In this document: positions 17,701 through 26,415 of the stretch, piece after piece
Numbering within the stretch: position 1 is the stretch's first letter
Layout of the letters: each line of letters starts with the position of its first letter
Source: Litchfieldia sinesaloumensis
GTDB lineage: Bacteria > Bacillota > Bacilli > Bacillales > Bacillaceae_L
Length of the DNA stretch: 64,000 bases
NCBI RefSeq assembly: GCF_900156865.1
Contig: NZ_LT732529.1
Coordinates: forward strand, 4,018,510 to 4,082,509
Reading direction: 5' to 3'
Position numbers and translations under genes: made by a program
Notes under the pieces: model-generated
What the model saw: only the letters and a program-made list of their open reading frames with translations
Database searches by the model: none
Told to the model about the DNA's origin: nothing

Positions 17701-18567
17701 TTGTTGGATGAAGCGTTTTACAAGGAGTATAAGCCCCTCTTGTTTTCAATTGCCTATCGAATGATCGGGACTATTTCCGAGGCTGAGGATATCATCCACG
17801 ATGTCCTCATAGATTTTGAGAAAACGAATTCTGATCAAATAATAAACATAAAAGCGTTTCTTTGCAAAATGGTAACAAATCGTTCAATCGATTATTTAAA
17901 ATCAGCTCAAAAGCAAAGAGAAGTATATATAGGGCCATGGTTGCCAGAACCAATGATTATCGATGATTCCAATCCGGTGTACGCAATGGTTATACAAGAT
18001 AATATTTCATATGCCCTACTTACGTTACTGGAACAACTTAGCCCTGTTGAACGAGCGGTATTTGTACTAAGAGAAGCGTTTGGATATGAATTTGATGAAA
18101 TTGCTTCTTTTATTAACAAAGACGTAGTAAACTGTAGAAAAATTCTAAGTAGAGCAAGGAAGAAGATAGATTATAAGGATAATAGAAATAATAGGCATGT
18201 GGAAGAAGCAAAGCTGCAGCAATTGGTTCAGACATTTTTACTTGCCGCGACTACTGGAAATATGGAGAGGTTACTTCAGATTCTCTCAAATGATGCTATC
18301 CTCTATTCAGATGGCGGAGGTAGGGTGAAGGCTGCAGTAGTACCAATAAAAACGAAAGAGAGAGTTGCGCAGTTTATTACTGGACTTATCCGTAAGTTTG
18401 GTAGTGATGATGAATTGGATATCGGATTAGTCACTGTGAACGGACAATGCGGGATTATGATCAAGAGAAATAATCAACCTGAAAATGTGGTATGCTTTGA
18501 GGTAGAAGAAAGTCAAATAAAGTATATCTTTTCAATTCGTAATCCTGAAAAGCTTCCTAAATCATAA
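17701..18567 (+). CDS. ECF41-family sigma factor with SnoaL-like C-terminal regulatory domain
   Basis: The 288-residue protein has sigma region 2 (about residues 8-70, YRMIGTISEAEDIIHDVLIDFE), a linker with the ECF41 hallmark WLPEP (residues about 80-84), region 4 (about 108-155, LLEQLSPVERAVFVLREAFGYEFDEIA) and a C-terminal SnoaL-like domain (about 165-280). The other ECF41 hallmarks are present: DGGG in ILYSDGGGRVKA and NPEKL near the end. In this group the C-terminal extension replaces an anti-sigma factor and tunes activity. The start is TTG 17701 or 17704 after AAAGGTGGTG. No separate anti-sigma gene is adjacent. Confidence 0.93.
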   Translation: MLDEAFYKEYKPLLFSIAYRMIGTISEAEDIIHDVLIDFEKTNSDQIINIKAFLCKMVTNRSIDYLKSAQKQREVYIGPWLPEPMIIDDSNPVYAMVIQDNISYALLTLLEQLSPVERAVFVLREAFGYEFDEIASFINKDVVNCRKILSRARKKIDYKDNRNNRHVEEAKLQQLVQTFLLAATTGNMERLLQILSNDAILYSDGGGRVKAAVVPIKTKERVAQFITGLIRKFGSDDELDIGLVTVNGQCGIMIKRNNQPENVVCFEVEESQIKYIFSIRNPEKLPKS

Positions 18568-18604
18568 ATTGATTCTATACTCATTAGCGCTAAGGAGATT
18601 ACCA

Positions 18605-19210
18605 ATGGATGACAAGTACTACGATGCATTATTACACGTGAAGACTGGTGGGGGGCAGAAGGGATTTAGCTCTTCTGTCCACTATCATCGCTATGAACCA
18701 ACACCGTATGAAGGCCTCGATGCTCTGTTTAGGCATTATCAATTAAAGAAATCGGATAGGGTTGTGGACTTTGGTTGTGGAAAAGGAAGACTCCTTTTTT
18801 ATATTCATCATTATTTTGGTTCAGCTGTGGTAGGTGTTGAGATTGACAAATCTTTATATCATGAAGCGAACGAAAATAAAGTACGCTATTTGAAAAAAAC
18901 TGCTACACCAAAAGATGAGATTGAAATTTACCATTGTGCGGCGCAGGATTATGAGATTCATCCTCGAGATAATCGCTTCTACTTTTTCAACCCTTTCTCA
19001 ATTCAGGTTTTCAAGCATACGATTTCAAATATTCTTCGTTCATTCGAACAGAATCCACGAGAAATAGAAATCATCCTTTATTATGGTTCAACAGATTACA
19101 CGTATTTCTTGGAAAACCATACACCATTTCAACTTTTAAAAGAGATTACCATTCCGGTGATGTTTGAGAAAAACACATATGAGCGATTTTTAATGTATCG
19201 CCTGAGATAG
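18605..19210 (+). CDS. Class I SAM-dependent methyltransferase
   Basis: The 201-residue protein has motif I VVDFGCGKGRLLFYI, the acidic end of beta-2 (VVGVEIDKSLY) and a motif-IV-like NRFYFFNPFSIQVF. ATG 18605 follows AAGGAGATT. It starts 38 bp after the ECF41 gene and ends at a terminator, so it may be a third gene of that unit. The substrate is unknown. Confidence 0.82.
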   Translation: MDDKYYDALLHVKTGGGQKGFSSSVHYHRYEPTPYEGLDALFRHYQLKKSDRVVDFGCGKGRLLFYIHHYFGSAVVGVEIDKSLYHEANENKVRYLKKTATPKDEIEIYHCAAQDYEIHPRDNRFYFFNPFSIQVFKHTISNILRSFEQNPREIEIILYYGSTDYTYFLENHTPFQLLKEITIPVMFEKNTYERFLMYRLR

Positions 19211-19241
19211 GTAGCTTCCAACGAGCGGAGCTGCCTTTTTT
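19209..19241 (+). terminator. Intrinsic terminator after the methyltransferase gene
   Basis: AGGTAGCT/AGCTGCCT arms (one G-U pair) are followed by TTTTTT. Confidence 0.8.
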
Positions 19242-19362
19242 GTATTGGAAAGGATGTTCACCAATTTGTCAATTTTCTTTTTTAAAGGGGTGGATTTTAA
19301 TATAGGGAGGTTAAAATCCTTGCTGTATCAAGCCTTAGATGAGTTTTTTGTCATTTTTAAAG

Positions 19363-19395
19363 GATGAGATAATGAAAAATTTCTCGTCTTTTTTT
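19363..19395 (+). terminator. Second terminator-like hairpin before the oxidase promoter
   Basis: GATGAGA pairs with TCTCGTC around a 12-nt loop and is followed by nine T/T-rich bases. It insulates the oxidase operon from upstream transcription or attenuates a longer leader. Confidence 0.6.
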
Positions 19396-19424
19396 AGTTG
19401 GTGTATCAAAAATTACACTCTATG

Positions 19425-19467
19425 TGTGATTCAGTTCACAACATTGAGAATGGTTCCTAATTATGAT
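19425..19467 (+). promoter_or_regulatory. Class II Fnr/CRP-type promoter of the b(o/a)3 oxidase operon
   Basis: TGTGATTCAGTTCACA (19425-19440) is a full TGTGA-N6-TCACA box. TATGAT (19462-19467) is a good -10, predicting a start near 19474; the box centre then falls at -41.5, the classical position for Fnr/CRP activation, replacing a -35. In bacilli this box is the Fnr site, so low-oxygen induction is inferred. Confidence 0.78.
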
Positions 19468-19500
19468 GTAAGTAAGAAGAACATAAGGAGGTTGAGTTGG

Positions 19501-19650
19501 ATGGGAGCTTCAAAGGTTAACCGCAATAAAAACACAGTTGGGGAACAACAAGGACCACTAGTTGGAACTTGGATTTCAGTTGGTGTTGTTGGAGCAGTCA
19601 TTCTTGCTACGTATATATTACTATTCGGCTTATTTATGGCTAGATTTTAG
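19501..19650 (+). CDS. Cytochrome b(o/a)3 oxidase small subunit IIa
   Basis: The 49-residue protein has one TM helix (GTWISVGVVGAVILATYILLFGLFMARF), matching the small subunit IIa of ba3-type oxidases, which supplies the helix lacking from subunit II. The ATG at 19501 follows AAGGAGG; longer upstream starts lack a ribosome binding site. It is 12 bp before the subunit II gene in the oxidase operon. Confidence 0.82.
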   Translation: MGASKVNRNKNTVGEQQGPLVGTWISVGVVGAVILATYILLFGLFMARF

Positions 19651-19662
19651 GAGGGGTAATAA

Positions 19663-20130
19663 ATGAAAATGCATCGTGATGAAAAAGTATGGCTAACCAT
19701 AAGCTTCGGTTTAATTATTGGATTCATGCTATTAACAGGTTATCAAACATTTGCATTGGAAATGGGACCACCAAGTGAAATGCAAACAATCGATCCACAA
19801 AAGGTTGATGAAACAGCTCCATTTGACAAACCAGGTGTTTACCAAGTTGGAGAAAATGAATATGAAGTGGTTATGACATTAGAAATCTTTAGCTTTAACC
19901 CTGGTAATATCGAAGTGCCAGCTGGCGCAAAAGTTAAATTTATCATGACATCTAAAGACGTTGTTCACGGATTCCAAGTGGCAGGTACAAATTTAAACGC
20001 AATGGTAATGCCAGGACATGTTCAAACAATTACTCAAACATTTGATGAACCTGGTGAGTATTTGATTTTATGTAATGAATATTGTGGTGCGGGTCACCAA
20101 TTAATGGCTACAACAATTACGGTGAAATAA
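19663..20130 (+). CDS. cbaA: Cytochrome b(o/a)3 oxidase subunit II (CuA)
   Basis: The 155-residue protein has one N-terminal TM helix (about residues 8-28) and a cupredoxin domain. CuA ligands are visible: His in DVVHGFQV and the C-terminal cluster LCNEYCGAGHQLM (Cys, Glu, Cys, His, Met). It receives electrons from cytochrome c outside the membrane. It overlaps no neighbour; subunit I starts 14 bp downstream. Confidence 0.94.
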   Translation: MKMHRDEKVWLTISFGLIIGFMLLTGYQTFALEMGPPSEMQTIDPQKVDETAPFDKPGVYQVGENEYEVVMTLEIFSFNPGNIEVPAGAKVKFIMTSKDVVHGFQVAGTNLNAMVMPGHVQTITQTFDEPGEYLILCNEYCGAGHQLMATTITVK

Positions 20131-20144
20131 AGGAGGGGAGACCA

Positions 20145-21836
20145 ATGGCAACAGTATTAAACAATTCAGATTTAACAATTAAAGAAAAAGCAAAGAGAGC
20201 CTTAGGTGTAAATCCAGAAGATGCAAAAATCTCAAAATCTTATTTATCAGTAGCATTTATCGCATTATTATTAGGTGGACTATTTGGGTTATTTCAAGGA
20301 TTAAACCGTGCAGGTCTTCTAGAATTACCAAGTTGGCTTAACTACTACCAAGTATTAACAGCACACGGTCTACTGTTAGTAGTAGTATTTTCAGCATTCG
20401 TTACAATCGGTTATTTCTACGCAGCTCTTTCACATGATTTAGGTGGACTGCTACCTAAGGTTAAAAAAATGGCATGGGTTGGTTTCTGGACGAAGATAGT
20501 TGGTATTGTCCTCGTTGTAATTCCAGTTCTTATGAATGAAGCATCTGTAATGTATACTTTCTACCCACCAATGGCAGCACACCCAGTATTCTATATCGGG
20601 TTAGCATTAGTTGTAGTTGGTATTTGGATCCTAGCAGCTGGCGCATTTATTCAAGTAGCAACCTGGAGAAAAAATCATAAAGGTCAACATCTTCCAATTC
20701 TCTCTTTCTTTGCAACAGGCGTATTCATTTTACTAGTTGGTGCTACTTCATTCGTTGCAGTTGAGGTATTATTCTTAATTCTACCTTGGTCACTTGGCTG
20801 GGTGGACACAATTAATGTAATGGTTTCTCGTACATTATTCTGGGCATTTGGACACACAGCGGTTAACATTTGGTATTTAACAGCGGTATCTGCTTGGTAT
20901 GTTATCATACCAAAAATCATCGGCGGAAAACGCTGGAGTGACACACTTACTCGTGTAGTTGTTATCGCATTAGTTATCATGAATATTACTGGTGGCTTCC
21001 ATCACCAAATCATTGACCCTGGTATTAATCTATCAGTAAAATTCCTACACGTATTTATGAGTTTAGCAATTGGTTTCCCTTCATTAATGACAGCTTGGGC
21101 TATGTTCGCAGTATTTGAGCGTACTGGAAGAGCAAAAGGTGGAAAAGGTGCATTAGGTTGGCTTAAAAAGTTACCTTGGGGAGATGTTCGTTTCCTATCA
21201 CCATTTATCGCAATGGCAGCGTTCATTCCAGCAGGTGCTGGTGGTATTGCGCAAACAACTAACCAACTGGATCAAGTTGTACACAATACAATGTGGGTTG
21301 TAGGACATTTCCATTTAACACTAGGTATGGCGGTAGTAATGACTTTCTTCGGAATTATGTACTGGTTAATACCACATCTTTCAGGGCGTGTATTAACAAA
21401 AGGAATGAATAAACTCGGTGTTATTCAAACGATAATTTGGACAGCTGGTATGGTTATCATGGCGATTACAATGCACTGGGTTGGACTTCTTGGCTCTCCA
21501 AGACGAACATCTTTCACAGACTACTTTGGAAGTGCACAAGCAGCAGGTTGGGAGCCATTCATGATGGTAATCGGTATTGGTGCAACATTATTACTAATCG
21601 GCGTAATTATCCAAGTATATGCAGTATTTAACATGATGTTCTTTGCACCAAAAGGTGAAACAGAATTCCCAGTCGCAGAAGTAGAAGAAAATGCTTCAAA
21701 AACTCCGTTCTGGACAGAACGTTGGGGACTATGGGTTGTGCTAATGGTTCTAGTAGTTGCAATGGCATATGTATTACCATTAACAGAAATGATTGTAAAC
21801 GCACCTCCAGGATCACCACCATTCAAAACATGGTAA
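20145..21836 (+). CDS. cbaB: Cytochrome b(o/a)3 oxidase subunit I
   Basis: The 563-residue heme-copper oxidase subunit has about 13 TM helices. Metal ligands are visible: low-spin heme His in VLTAHGLLLVVVFSAF, CuB His in WAFGHTAVNIWYLTAVSAWY (His-Tyr pair), GGFHHQ, and heme ligands in VVGHFHLTLGM. It has no PEVY-type E of A-type oxidases in TM6, as expected for B-type (ba3) enzymes. ATG 20145 follows AGGAGGGGAG. It reduces O2 with high affinity and pumps protons. Confidence 0.95.
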   Translation: MATVLNNSDLTIKEKAKRALGVNPEDAKISKSYLSVAFIALLLGGLFGLFQGLNRAGLLELPSWLNYYQVLTAHGLLLVVVFSAFVTIGYFYAALSHDLGGLLPKVKKMAWVGFWTKIVGIVLVVIPVLMNEASVMYTFYPPMAAHPVFYIGLALVVVGIWILAAGAFIQVATWRKNHKGQHLPILSFFATGVFILLVGATSFVAVEVLFLILPWSLGWVDTINVMVSRTLFWAFGHTAVNIWYLTAVSAWYVIIPKIIGGKRWSDTLTRVVVIALVIMNITGGFHHQIIDPGINLSVKFLHVFMSLAIGFPSLMTAWAMFAVFERTGRAKGGKGALGWLKKLPWGDVRFLSPFIAMAAFIPAGAGGIAQTTNQLDQVVHNTMWVVGHFHLTLGMAVVMTFFGIMYWLIPHLSGRVLTKGMNKLGVIQTIIWTAGMVIMAITMHWVGLLGSPRRTSFTDYFGSAQAAGWEPFMMVIGIGATLLLIGVIIQVYAVFNMMFFAPKGETEFPVAEVEENASKTPFWTERWGLWVVLMVLVVAMAYVLPLTEMIVNAPPGSPPFKTW

Positions 21837-21839
21837 TTA

Positions 21840-22222
21840 GAAAAGCGGAGGCGAGCGTTAAGCGACGTACGGACTGAGGCCCATACGAAGTGGGTCACAC
21901 AGACGTTGCCACAGGACGTGGCGAACTTAGTCTGTGTTCCTTCAAGGAATAAAGGAAACACGGAGAGCGGAGCGAACCGATGTTGACCTTATCGTACGAA
22001 GGGTGAGGGAAGTCTCGCTAGTCGCTGCGAGCCGAAGCTGGACAAAAGGAAAAGCGGAGGCGCCTTGCCCAGAAACGAGAAAACTGGAGATTCCGACAAA
22101 GAGGCGTACTTAGCCTCTGCAGGAGGAATAGAAGTTTCTCGAGTTTCTAGGCGCCGAAGCTGGACAAAAGGAAAAGCGGAGGCGAGCGTTGAAGTAGGCA
22201 TTTTGAGAGATAGCGAAAAAAT
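21840..22222 (+). repeat. Cluster of three structured Bacillaceae-type dispersed repeats inside the oxidase gene cluster
   Basis: The opening GAAAAGCGGAGGCG occurs at 21840, 22049 and 22171, and the closing GCCGAAGCTGGACAAAAG at about 22030 and 22152 directly precedes the next opening. The segment is GC-richer than the flanks, begins 4 bp after the subunit I stop and ends about 50 bp before the SCO gene. Short open frames here are not genes. Similar ends (TCTAGCTCTAGGCGCC) recur near 58613. Confidence 0.8.
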
Positions 22223-22275
22223 GCTATCTCTTTCAACCATTAACATGTGAAAACTAGAAATAGGATGTGATTAGC

Positions 22276-22908
22276 GTGATCAAAAAAAATCGCACAACAT
22301 TCGCTAACATCTTCATTTTATTATTTGGATGTGCGCTGTTCTATATGGGGACTGACGGGCTACAAGCATTTACTGCAGAAACAGCAAGAGTAAACCAGCT
22401 AATAGAAGAGAAGCCCACATTTCCAGATGTAACTTTGGAGGACAGTGAGGGGCGGACATATCCTATTTCTGAGTTTGAAGATAAATATGTATTCATCACA
22501 TTTATCTATACAGCCTGTACAACAGTTTGTCCTCAGCTGGAAATGAATATGGCTCAGGTTTATGAGCAAATTCCTCAAGAATACATTGGGGAAGAAATTG
22601 TCTTTTTAAGTATTAGTTTTGACCCAACAAGGGATGACCCAGCAACTTTAGATCAATATCGAAACTATTTCGGGTCAGACGGTGAAACATGGAGAATGGC
22701 TAGGATTTCAAACGAGACTGAATTGCAGTCCCTTCTTGAATCATTTGGTGTAATTGTCATACCTGATGGAAAAGGGAATTTTGCCCATAACTCTGCTTTT
22801 TATTTGGTAGATCCGAATGGTTCCTTGATTGATGTTATGGACTATCGTGAAATTGATCAAGCGGCTTCCAAGGTTATTAGCATCTTAGATACTGAAAAGG
22901 GGGAATAG
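22276..22908 (+). CDS. SCO1/SenC-family CuA assembly protein
   Basis: The 210-residue protein has an N-terminal membrane anchor (about residues 8-28) and a thioredoxin-like domain outside the membrane. The copper/redox motif CTTVC in YTACTTVCPQLE and the conserved later His in NFAHNSAFYLVDPNG are present. SCO proteins deliver copper or reduce the CuA cysteines of oxidase subunit II, which is encoded just upstream. I prefer GTG 22276, 5 bases after AGGATGTGA, over the in-frame GTG at 22267 that lies in this site. Confidence 0.92.
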   Translation: MIKKNRTTFANIFILLFGCALFYMGTDGLQAFTAETARVNQLIEEKPTFPDVTLEDSEGRTYPISEFEDKYVFITFIYTACTTVCPQLEMNMAQVYEQIPQEYIGEEIVFLSISFDPTRDDPATLDQYRNYFGSDGETWRMARISNETELQSLLESFGVIVIPDGKGNFAHNSAFYLVDPNGSLIDVMDYREIDQAASKVISILDTEKGE

Positions 22909-22911
22909 GCT

Positions 22912-23472
22912 TTGAAACAATTTTTGATCGGACTAGGACTATTAATCGTATTAGCACTACCCCCAGTTGCTAATTTACTTGAATCCATCATGATTATCCA
23001 TATGCATATGCAAATGCCTTCGATTGTGATTGCTGGTTTCTTAATGGGAAAACTCTTTCAACAAAGGTTTCCGACGCTTTTTGAAAAATGGAACGAAAAT
23101 GGAGTGCCTGGAATTTTGTTATTTACCGTCATTATGGTGTACTGGACAATCCCAAAAACAATGGATGAAACGTTAACCATTACAAGCATGGAAGTATTTA
23201 AATTTTTTAGTTTATCTTTATTAGCGGGTGTTCCATTACGAGATAGCTGGAAGAAACTAAGTGATCGAGCAAAGAATTTAGTTTTTATTTTTTTCACAGT
23301 GAAGTATTTGGGTATGGGAGTGTTATATATTAATACAAACATGCAACTATGTAATAACTACCTGGTAATCGATCAAATCACTCTGGGCTGGGGATTTATT
23401 ACAACAGCAATTTGTATTGCCATCTATTTGGTATATAACAATTTTACAGATCAATCGATATATAAGGAATAG
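22912..23472 (+). CDS. Polytopic membrane protein of the oxidase cluster, unknown family
   Basis: The 186-residue protein has about five to six TM segments and starts with TTG 3 bp after the SCO stop. A His/Met-rich sequence IIHMHMQMPS at the end of the first helix could bind copper. I do not recognise the family; position behind SCO suggests a role in oxidase assembly or copper handling. Confidence 0.72.
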   Translation: MKQFLIGLGLLIVLALPPVANLLESIMIIHMHMQMPSIVIAGFLMGKLFQQRFPTLFEKWNENGVPGILLFTVIMVYWTIPKTMDETLTITSMEVFKFFSLSLLAGVPLRDSWKKLSDRAKNLVFIFFTVKYLGMGVLYINTNMQLCNNYLVIDQITLGWGFITTAICIAIYLVYNNFTDQSIYKE

Positions 23473-23476
23473 AGTA

Positions 23477-23507
23477 GAGAAGCTGCAACCTGCGGCTTCT
23501 CTTTTTT
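23477..23507 (+). terminator. Terminator of the oxidase/SCO cluster
   Basis: GAGAAGC-tgcaacctgcg-GCTTCTC is followed by TTTTTT. Confidence 0.9.
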
Positions 23508-23587
23508 AAAAACTGGTAGTGTTCCAATTGACAACCAAAAAAATAAAGTTCAGAATAATAACAATACAAAAAAAGAAGGTGGAAAAG

Positions 23588-24730
23588 TTGGCAAAAAGGT
23601 TTGAAACGAAATTAATACATAGTACTGAAAAGGGCAAGATCCCAATTAGAAGTAAGGTAACACCAATCTATCAAACATCCGCCTTTACCTTTGATAGCCT
23701 TGAAGATTTAGAGGGTTACTTCCAAGGGGAAGGAAATTATTTATATTCTCGTACGGGAAATCCAAATCCAGATGAGCTTGGCCAAATGGTAGCTGCAATT
23801 GAAGGTGCACCAGCTGGGATTGCTACATCTTCAGGACTTTCTGCTATTTTTGCTGGTGTCCTATCAGTTGCCAAAAGTGGAGATCATATTGTTGCAGCAG
23901 AGGATGTATATGGAGGAAGTTTTCATCTATTACGAGAAGAATTGCATCAACTAGGCATTGAAACGACATTTGTTTCATTCACAAATCTTGAATTAGTAGA
24001 AAAGGCAATCCAACCTAATACTAAACTACTCTATACAGAGTCTATTACAAATCCACTTTTACGAGTAGAAAACCTACAAGCTGTAGTTGGACTTGCGAAA
24101 CGGCATAACCTGGTGACTGTAGTAGATAATACATTTGCAACACCTTATCATTGTAACCCATATGACCTTGGCGTCGAGTTGGTTGTTCATAGTGCGACTA
24201 AATACATTGGGGGACATAGTGATGTTACAGCCGGTGTAGTTGTGGGAAGAGAGGACTTGGTTGCAAAAGCACGTGAGAAGGTGGTTAATATTGGTGCGAA
24301 TGTGAGTCCTTTTGAAGCCTGGCTTACCACTCGAGGATTAAAAACGTTAGCAGTTCGTATGCAGGTACAGTCTTCAAATGCACGAAAGCTTGCCGACGCA
24401 TTTAAGAATAACTCACATATTTCAAGAGTTTACTATCCTTTTGAGGAAGACGTTACTGGTTACGGCGCAATGGTTACTGTTGAACTTGCGCAGACTGTTG
24501 ATGTGGAAGGATTTTTTAAGTCATTAGGATGGGTGAAAATAGTTCCTACTTTAGCGGGGGTAGAAACGACGGTATCACACCCTCTAAAGACATCCCATCG
24601 TTCACTACCACCTGAAGCGCAGGATGCTTTAGGGATTACAAACCATCTTGTTCGAATCTCAGTCGGAATTGAACATTCTGAAGATATCATTTCAGTGTTT
24701 GAACAAGCCGTTGAAAACTCTATTAAATAA
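23588..24730 (+). CDS. Trans-sulfuration PLP enzyme (cystathionine gamma-synthase/lyase, MetB/MetC/MGL family)
   Basis: The 380-residue enzyme has the family landmarks YSRTGNPNPDELGQMVAAIEG, TESITNPLLRVENL, VVDNTFATP (PLP-binding Asp) and VHSATKYIGGHSDVTAG (Schiff-base Lys), and ends ...HLVRISVGIEHSEDII. It makes or breaks C-S bonds in the cysteine/homocysteine pathway. The start is TTG 23588 after GAAGGTGG; the frame extends upstream without a better site. No partner gene (metI, mccA) is adjacent, so synthase, gamma-lyase or methionine gamma-lyase cannot be separated. Confidence 0.88.
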   Translation: MAKRFETKLIHSTEKGKIPIRSKVTPIYQTSAFTFDSLEDLEGYFQGEGNYLYSRTGNPNPDELGQMVAAIEGAPAGIATSSGLSAIFAGVLSVAKSGDHIVAAEDVYGGSFHLLREELHQLGIETTFVSFTNLELVEKAIQPNTKLLYTESITNPLLRVENLQAVVGLAKRHNLVTVVDNTFATPYHCNPYDLGVELVVHSATKYIGGHSDVTAGVVVGREDLVAKAREKVVNIGANVSPFEAWLTTRGLKTLAVRMQVQSSNARKLADAFKNNSHISRVYYPFEEDVTGYGAMVTVELAQTVDVEGFFKSLGWVKIVPTLAGVETTVSHPLKTSHRSLPPEAQDALGITNHLVRISVGIEHSEDIISVFEQAVENSIK

Positions 24731-24739
24731 TCCAATTAG

Positions 24740-24770
24740 AAAGAGTATCCATGAAAGTGGATACTCTTTT
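24740..24770 (+). terminator. Intrinsic terminator
   Basis: AAAGAGTATCC-atgaaagt-GGATACTCTTTT follows the trans-sulfuration gene. Confidence 0.88.
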
Positions 24771-24798
24771 GTTAGAATTTAAATAAGAGATTTTGTTT

Positions 24799-24816
24799 AA
24801 ACAAACGTTTGATTGA
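24799..24816 (+). promoter_or_regulatory. Intergenic copy of the recurring palindromic 18-mer
   Basis: AAACAAACGTTTGATTGA is identical to the sites at 30024 and, inverted, at 3788 and 3842. Here it lies between two convergent gene ends (after the trans-sulfuration terminator, before the rocR stop), which is not an ordinary promoter position. Confidence 0.65.
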
Positions 24817-24971
24817 AAGGTAAACCTGTCATCTTTATTCGGTGATTCGACCTATTTCTACTCATTTCCCGAGCAATAATTGTTTCCTAGTGTTGTAATT
24901 TGAAAATGAATGTAGAAATATAGATTTAGTGAAAAATTTTTTAGGAGCCAGGAGAACCGTCAAAGTAATGT

Positions 24972-26366
24972 TTACCTTGGTTTTTGAATTCCGTATTTTT
25001 TTAGTCTATATTGTAGGTTTTGGCGACTCATACCAAGAGCTTTCGCAGACTTTGTTATATTATATGAATAGCGTTCAAGCACATTTTTTAAGTATAGTGT
25101 CTCAGCGTCCTCCATATATTTGTCTAATGGCTGAATTTCGGTTAATTCAATTGCATGTGAGTTTAATTGTGTAATGCTGGAGTTTGAACTTATCTTCTTT
25201 CGGAAATGCATAGGGAGATGATTGTATGAAATCGCATCTTCATATGTAATAGCGTTTAATGCGCCCTCAATCATATGTTCTAACTCGCGAACATTTCCAG
25301 GCCAGTCGTATTCCAAAAAAGTCAGTAGGACCTTGTCATCAATCCTTTTTACATCCATACCAAATAGATAATTATATTTTTGCATAAAAGCATATGCGAG
25401 ATCTTTTATATCTTCCTTACGTTTACGTAGTGGAGGTATAAAAAGGGTTACAACACTTAATCTGTAGAACAGGTCCTTACGAAGTCTACCTTCTGAAATG
25501 GCATCAACAGGGTCCTCGTTCATCGTGGCAATAATTCGGACATTCACTTTTTTATCCTTCGTATCACCGACTCTTCGAACGACCTTCTCCTGGATTACAC
25601 GCAGTAGCTTGGCTTGAAGCGAAGGGTTTACTGAATTAATTTCGTCTAGTAGCAAAGTGCCTCCTTCAGCTTGTTCAAATAGTCCAGGACGGTCAACTGC
25701 TCCCGTAAATCCACCTTTCTTCGTACCAAATAAGATACCTTCGATTAGACCATCTGGTAATGCCGCACAATTTTGAGAGATAAAAGGTGCAGAAGACCTG
25801 CTGCTTTCATAATGTATACTTTGGGCAAAAAGCTCCTTTCCAGTTCCGGTATCTCCAATAATGAGAACCGAGGAACTTGTACGAGTAGCACGTTTGCTGG
25901 CCTCAATGACCTCTGAAATTACGGTGCTATCTCCTATAATGCTATCGAACGTGTAATGTGTATCACCTCTGCGATTTATATTATCACGCATTAATTTCTC
26001 AATTTTAGTAATATCACGAGCAATTTCCATCGCCCCAATCTGTTTATGGCCGTCCATTATCGGGGTTGTATTATTGATGGTAGTGATTTCTAGTCCGCGA
26101 TTATTGTAATAGGTCTGTTTTTCGTTTTTTAAGGGATCTCCTGTTTTAAGAACTTGAAGTAAGGTGCTATCTTCATTTTTATGAAAGGAAAATACATCTA
26201 CAAGTCTTTTGTAGAGAACGTCATTTTGATTCATACCCTCTATTTGTGCCATTTTTTGATTGTAGATAATTGTTGTACCTTCAGAGTCTACAACATGTAT
26301 TCCAACGTCAACCTCATTTACAACCTGTTTTGCTGCTACGATTTCGACTAATTCTCGTTGTGTCAA
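24972..26366 (-). CDS. rocR: RocR-like sigma-54-dependent activator of arginine/ornithine catabolism
   Basis: The 464-residue protein has an N-terminal PAS-type sensor (about residues 8-110, NEVDVGIHVVDSEGTTIIYN), an AAA+ domain (about 130-370) with Walker A GDTGTGKE, the sigma-54 contact loop GGFTGA (canonical GAFTGA with Ala to Gly) and Walker B LLLDEINS, and a C-terminal Fis-type HTH (ITKSAKALGMSRQNLQYRLKK). I chose TTG 26366, 7 bases after GGCGG, over ATG 26393 which lacks a ribosome binding site. It is divergent from rocD, whose sigma-54 promoter and RocR-like upstream sites lie between the two genes. Confidence 0.9.
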   Translation of the reverse strand: MTQRELVEIVAAKQVVNEVDVGIHVVDSEGTTIIYNQKMAQIEGMNQNDVLYKRLVDVFSFHKNEDSTLLQVLKTGDPLKNEKQTYYNNRGLEITTINNTTPIMDGHKQIGAMEIARDITKIEKLMRDNINRRGDTHYTFDSIIGDSTVISEVIEASKRATRTSSSVLIIGDTGTGKELFAQSIHYESSRSSAPFISQNCAALPDGLIEGILFGTKKGGFTGAVDRPGLFEQAEGGTLLLDEINSVNPSLQAKLLRVIQEKVVRRVGDTKDKKVNVRIIATMNEDPVDAISEGRLRKDLFYRLSVVTLFIPPLRKRKEDIKDLAYAFMQKYNYLFGMDVKRIDDKVLLTFLEYDWPGNVRELEHMIEGALNAITYEDAISYNHLPMHFRKKISSNSSITQLNSHAIELTEIQPLDKYMEDAETLYLKNVLERYSYNITKSAKALGMSRQNLQYRLKKYGIQKPR

Positions 26367-26415
26367 AGTATCACCGCCATTTTTTACTTTCATTATAAGA
26401 GAAATAAGGAGTAAA

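Noticed and set aside
22065..22250. 61-codon open frame between the oxidase and SCO genes
   Set aside because: It lies entirely in the dispersed repeat cluster with no ribosome binding site.
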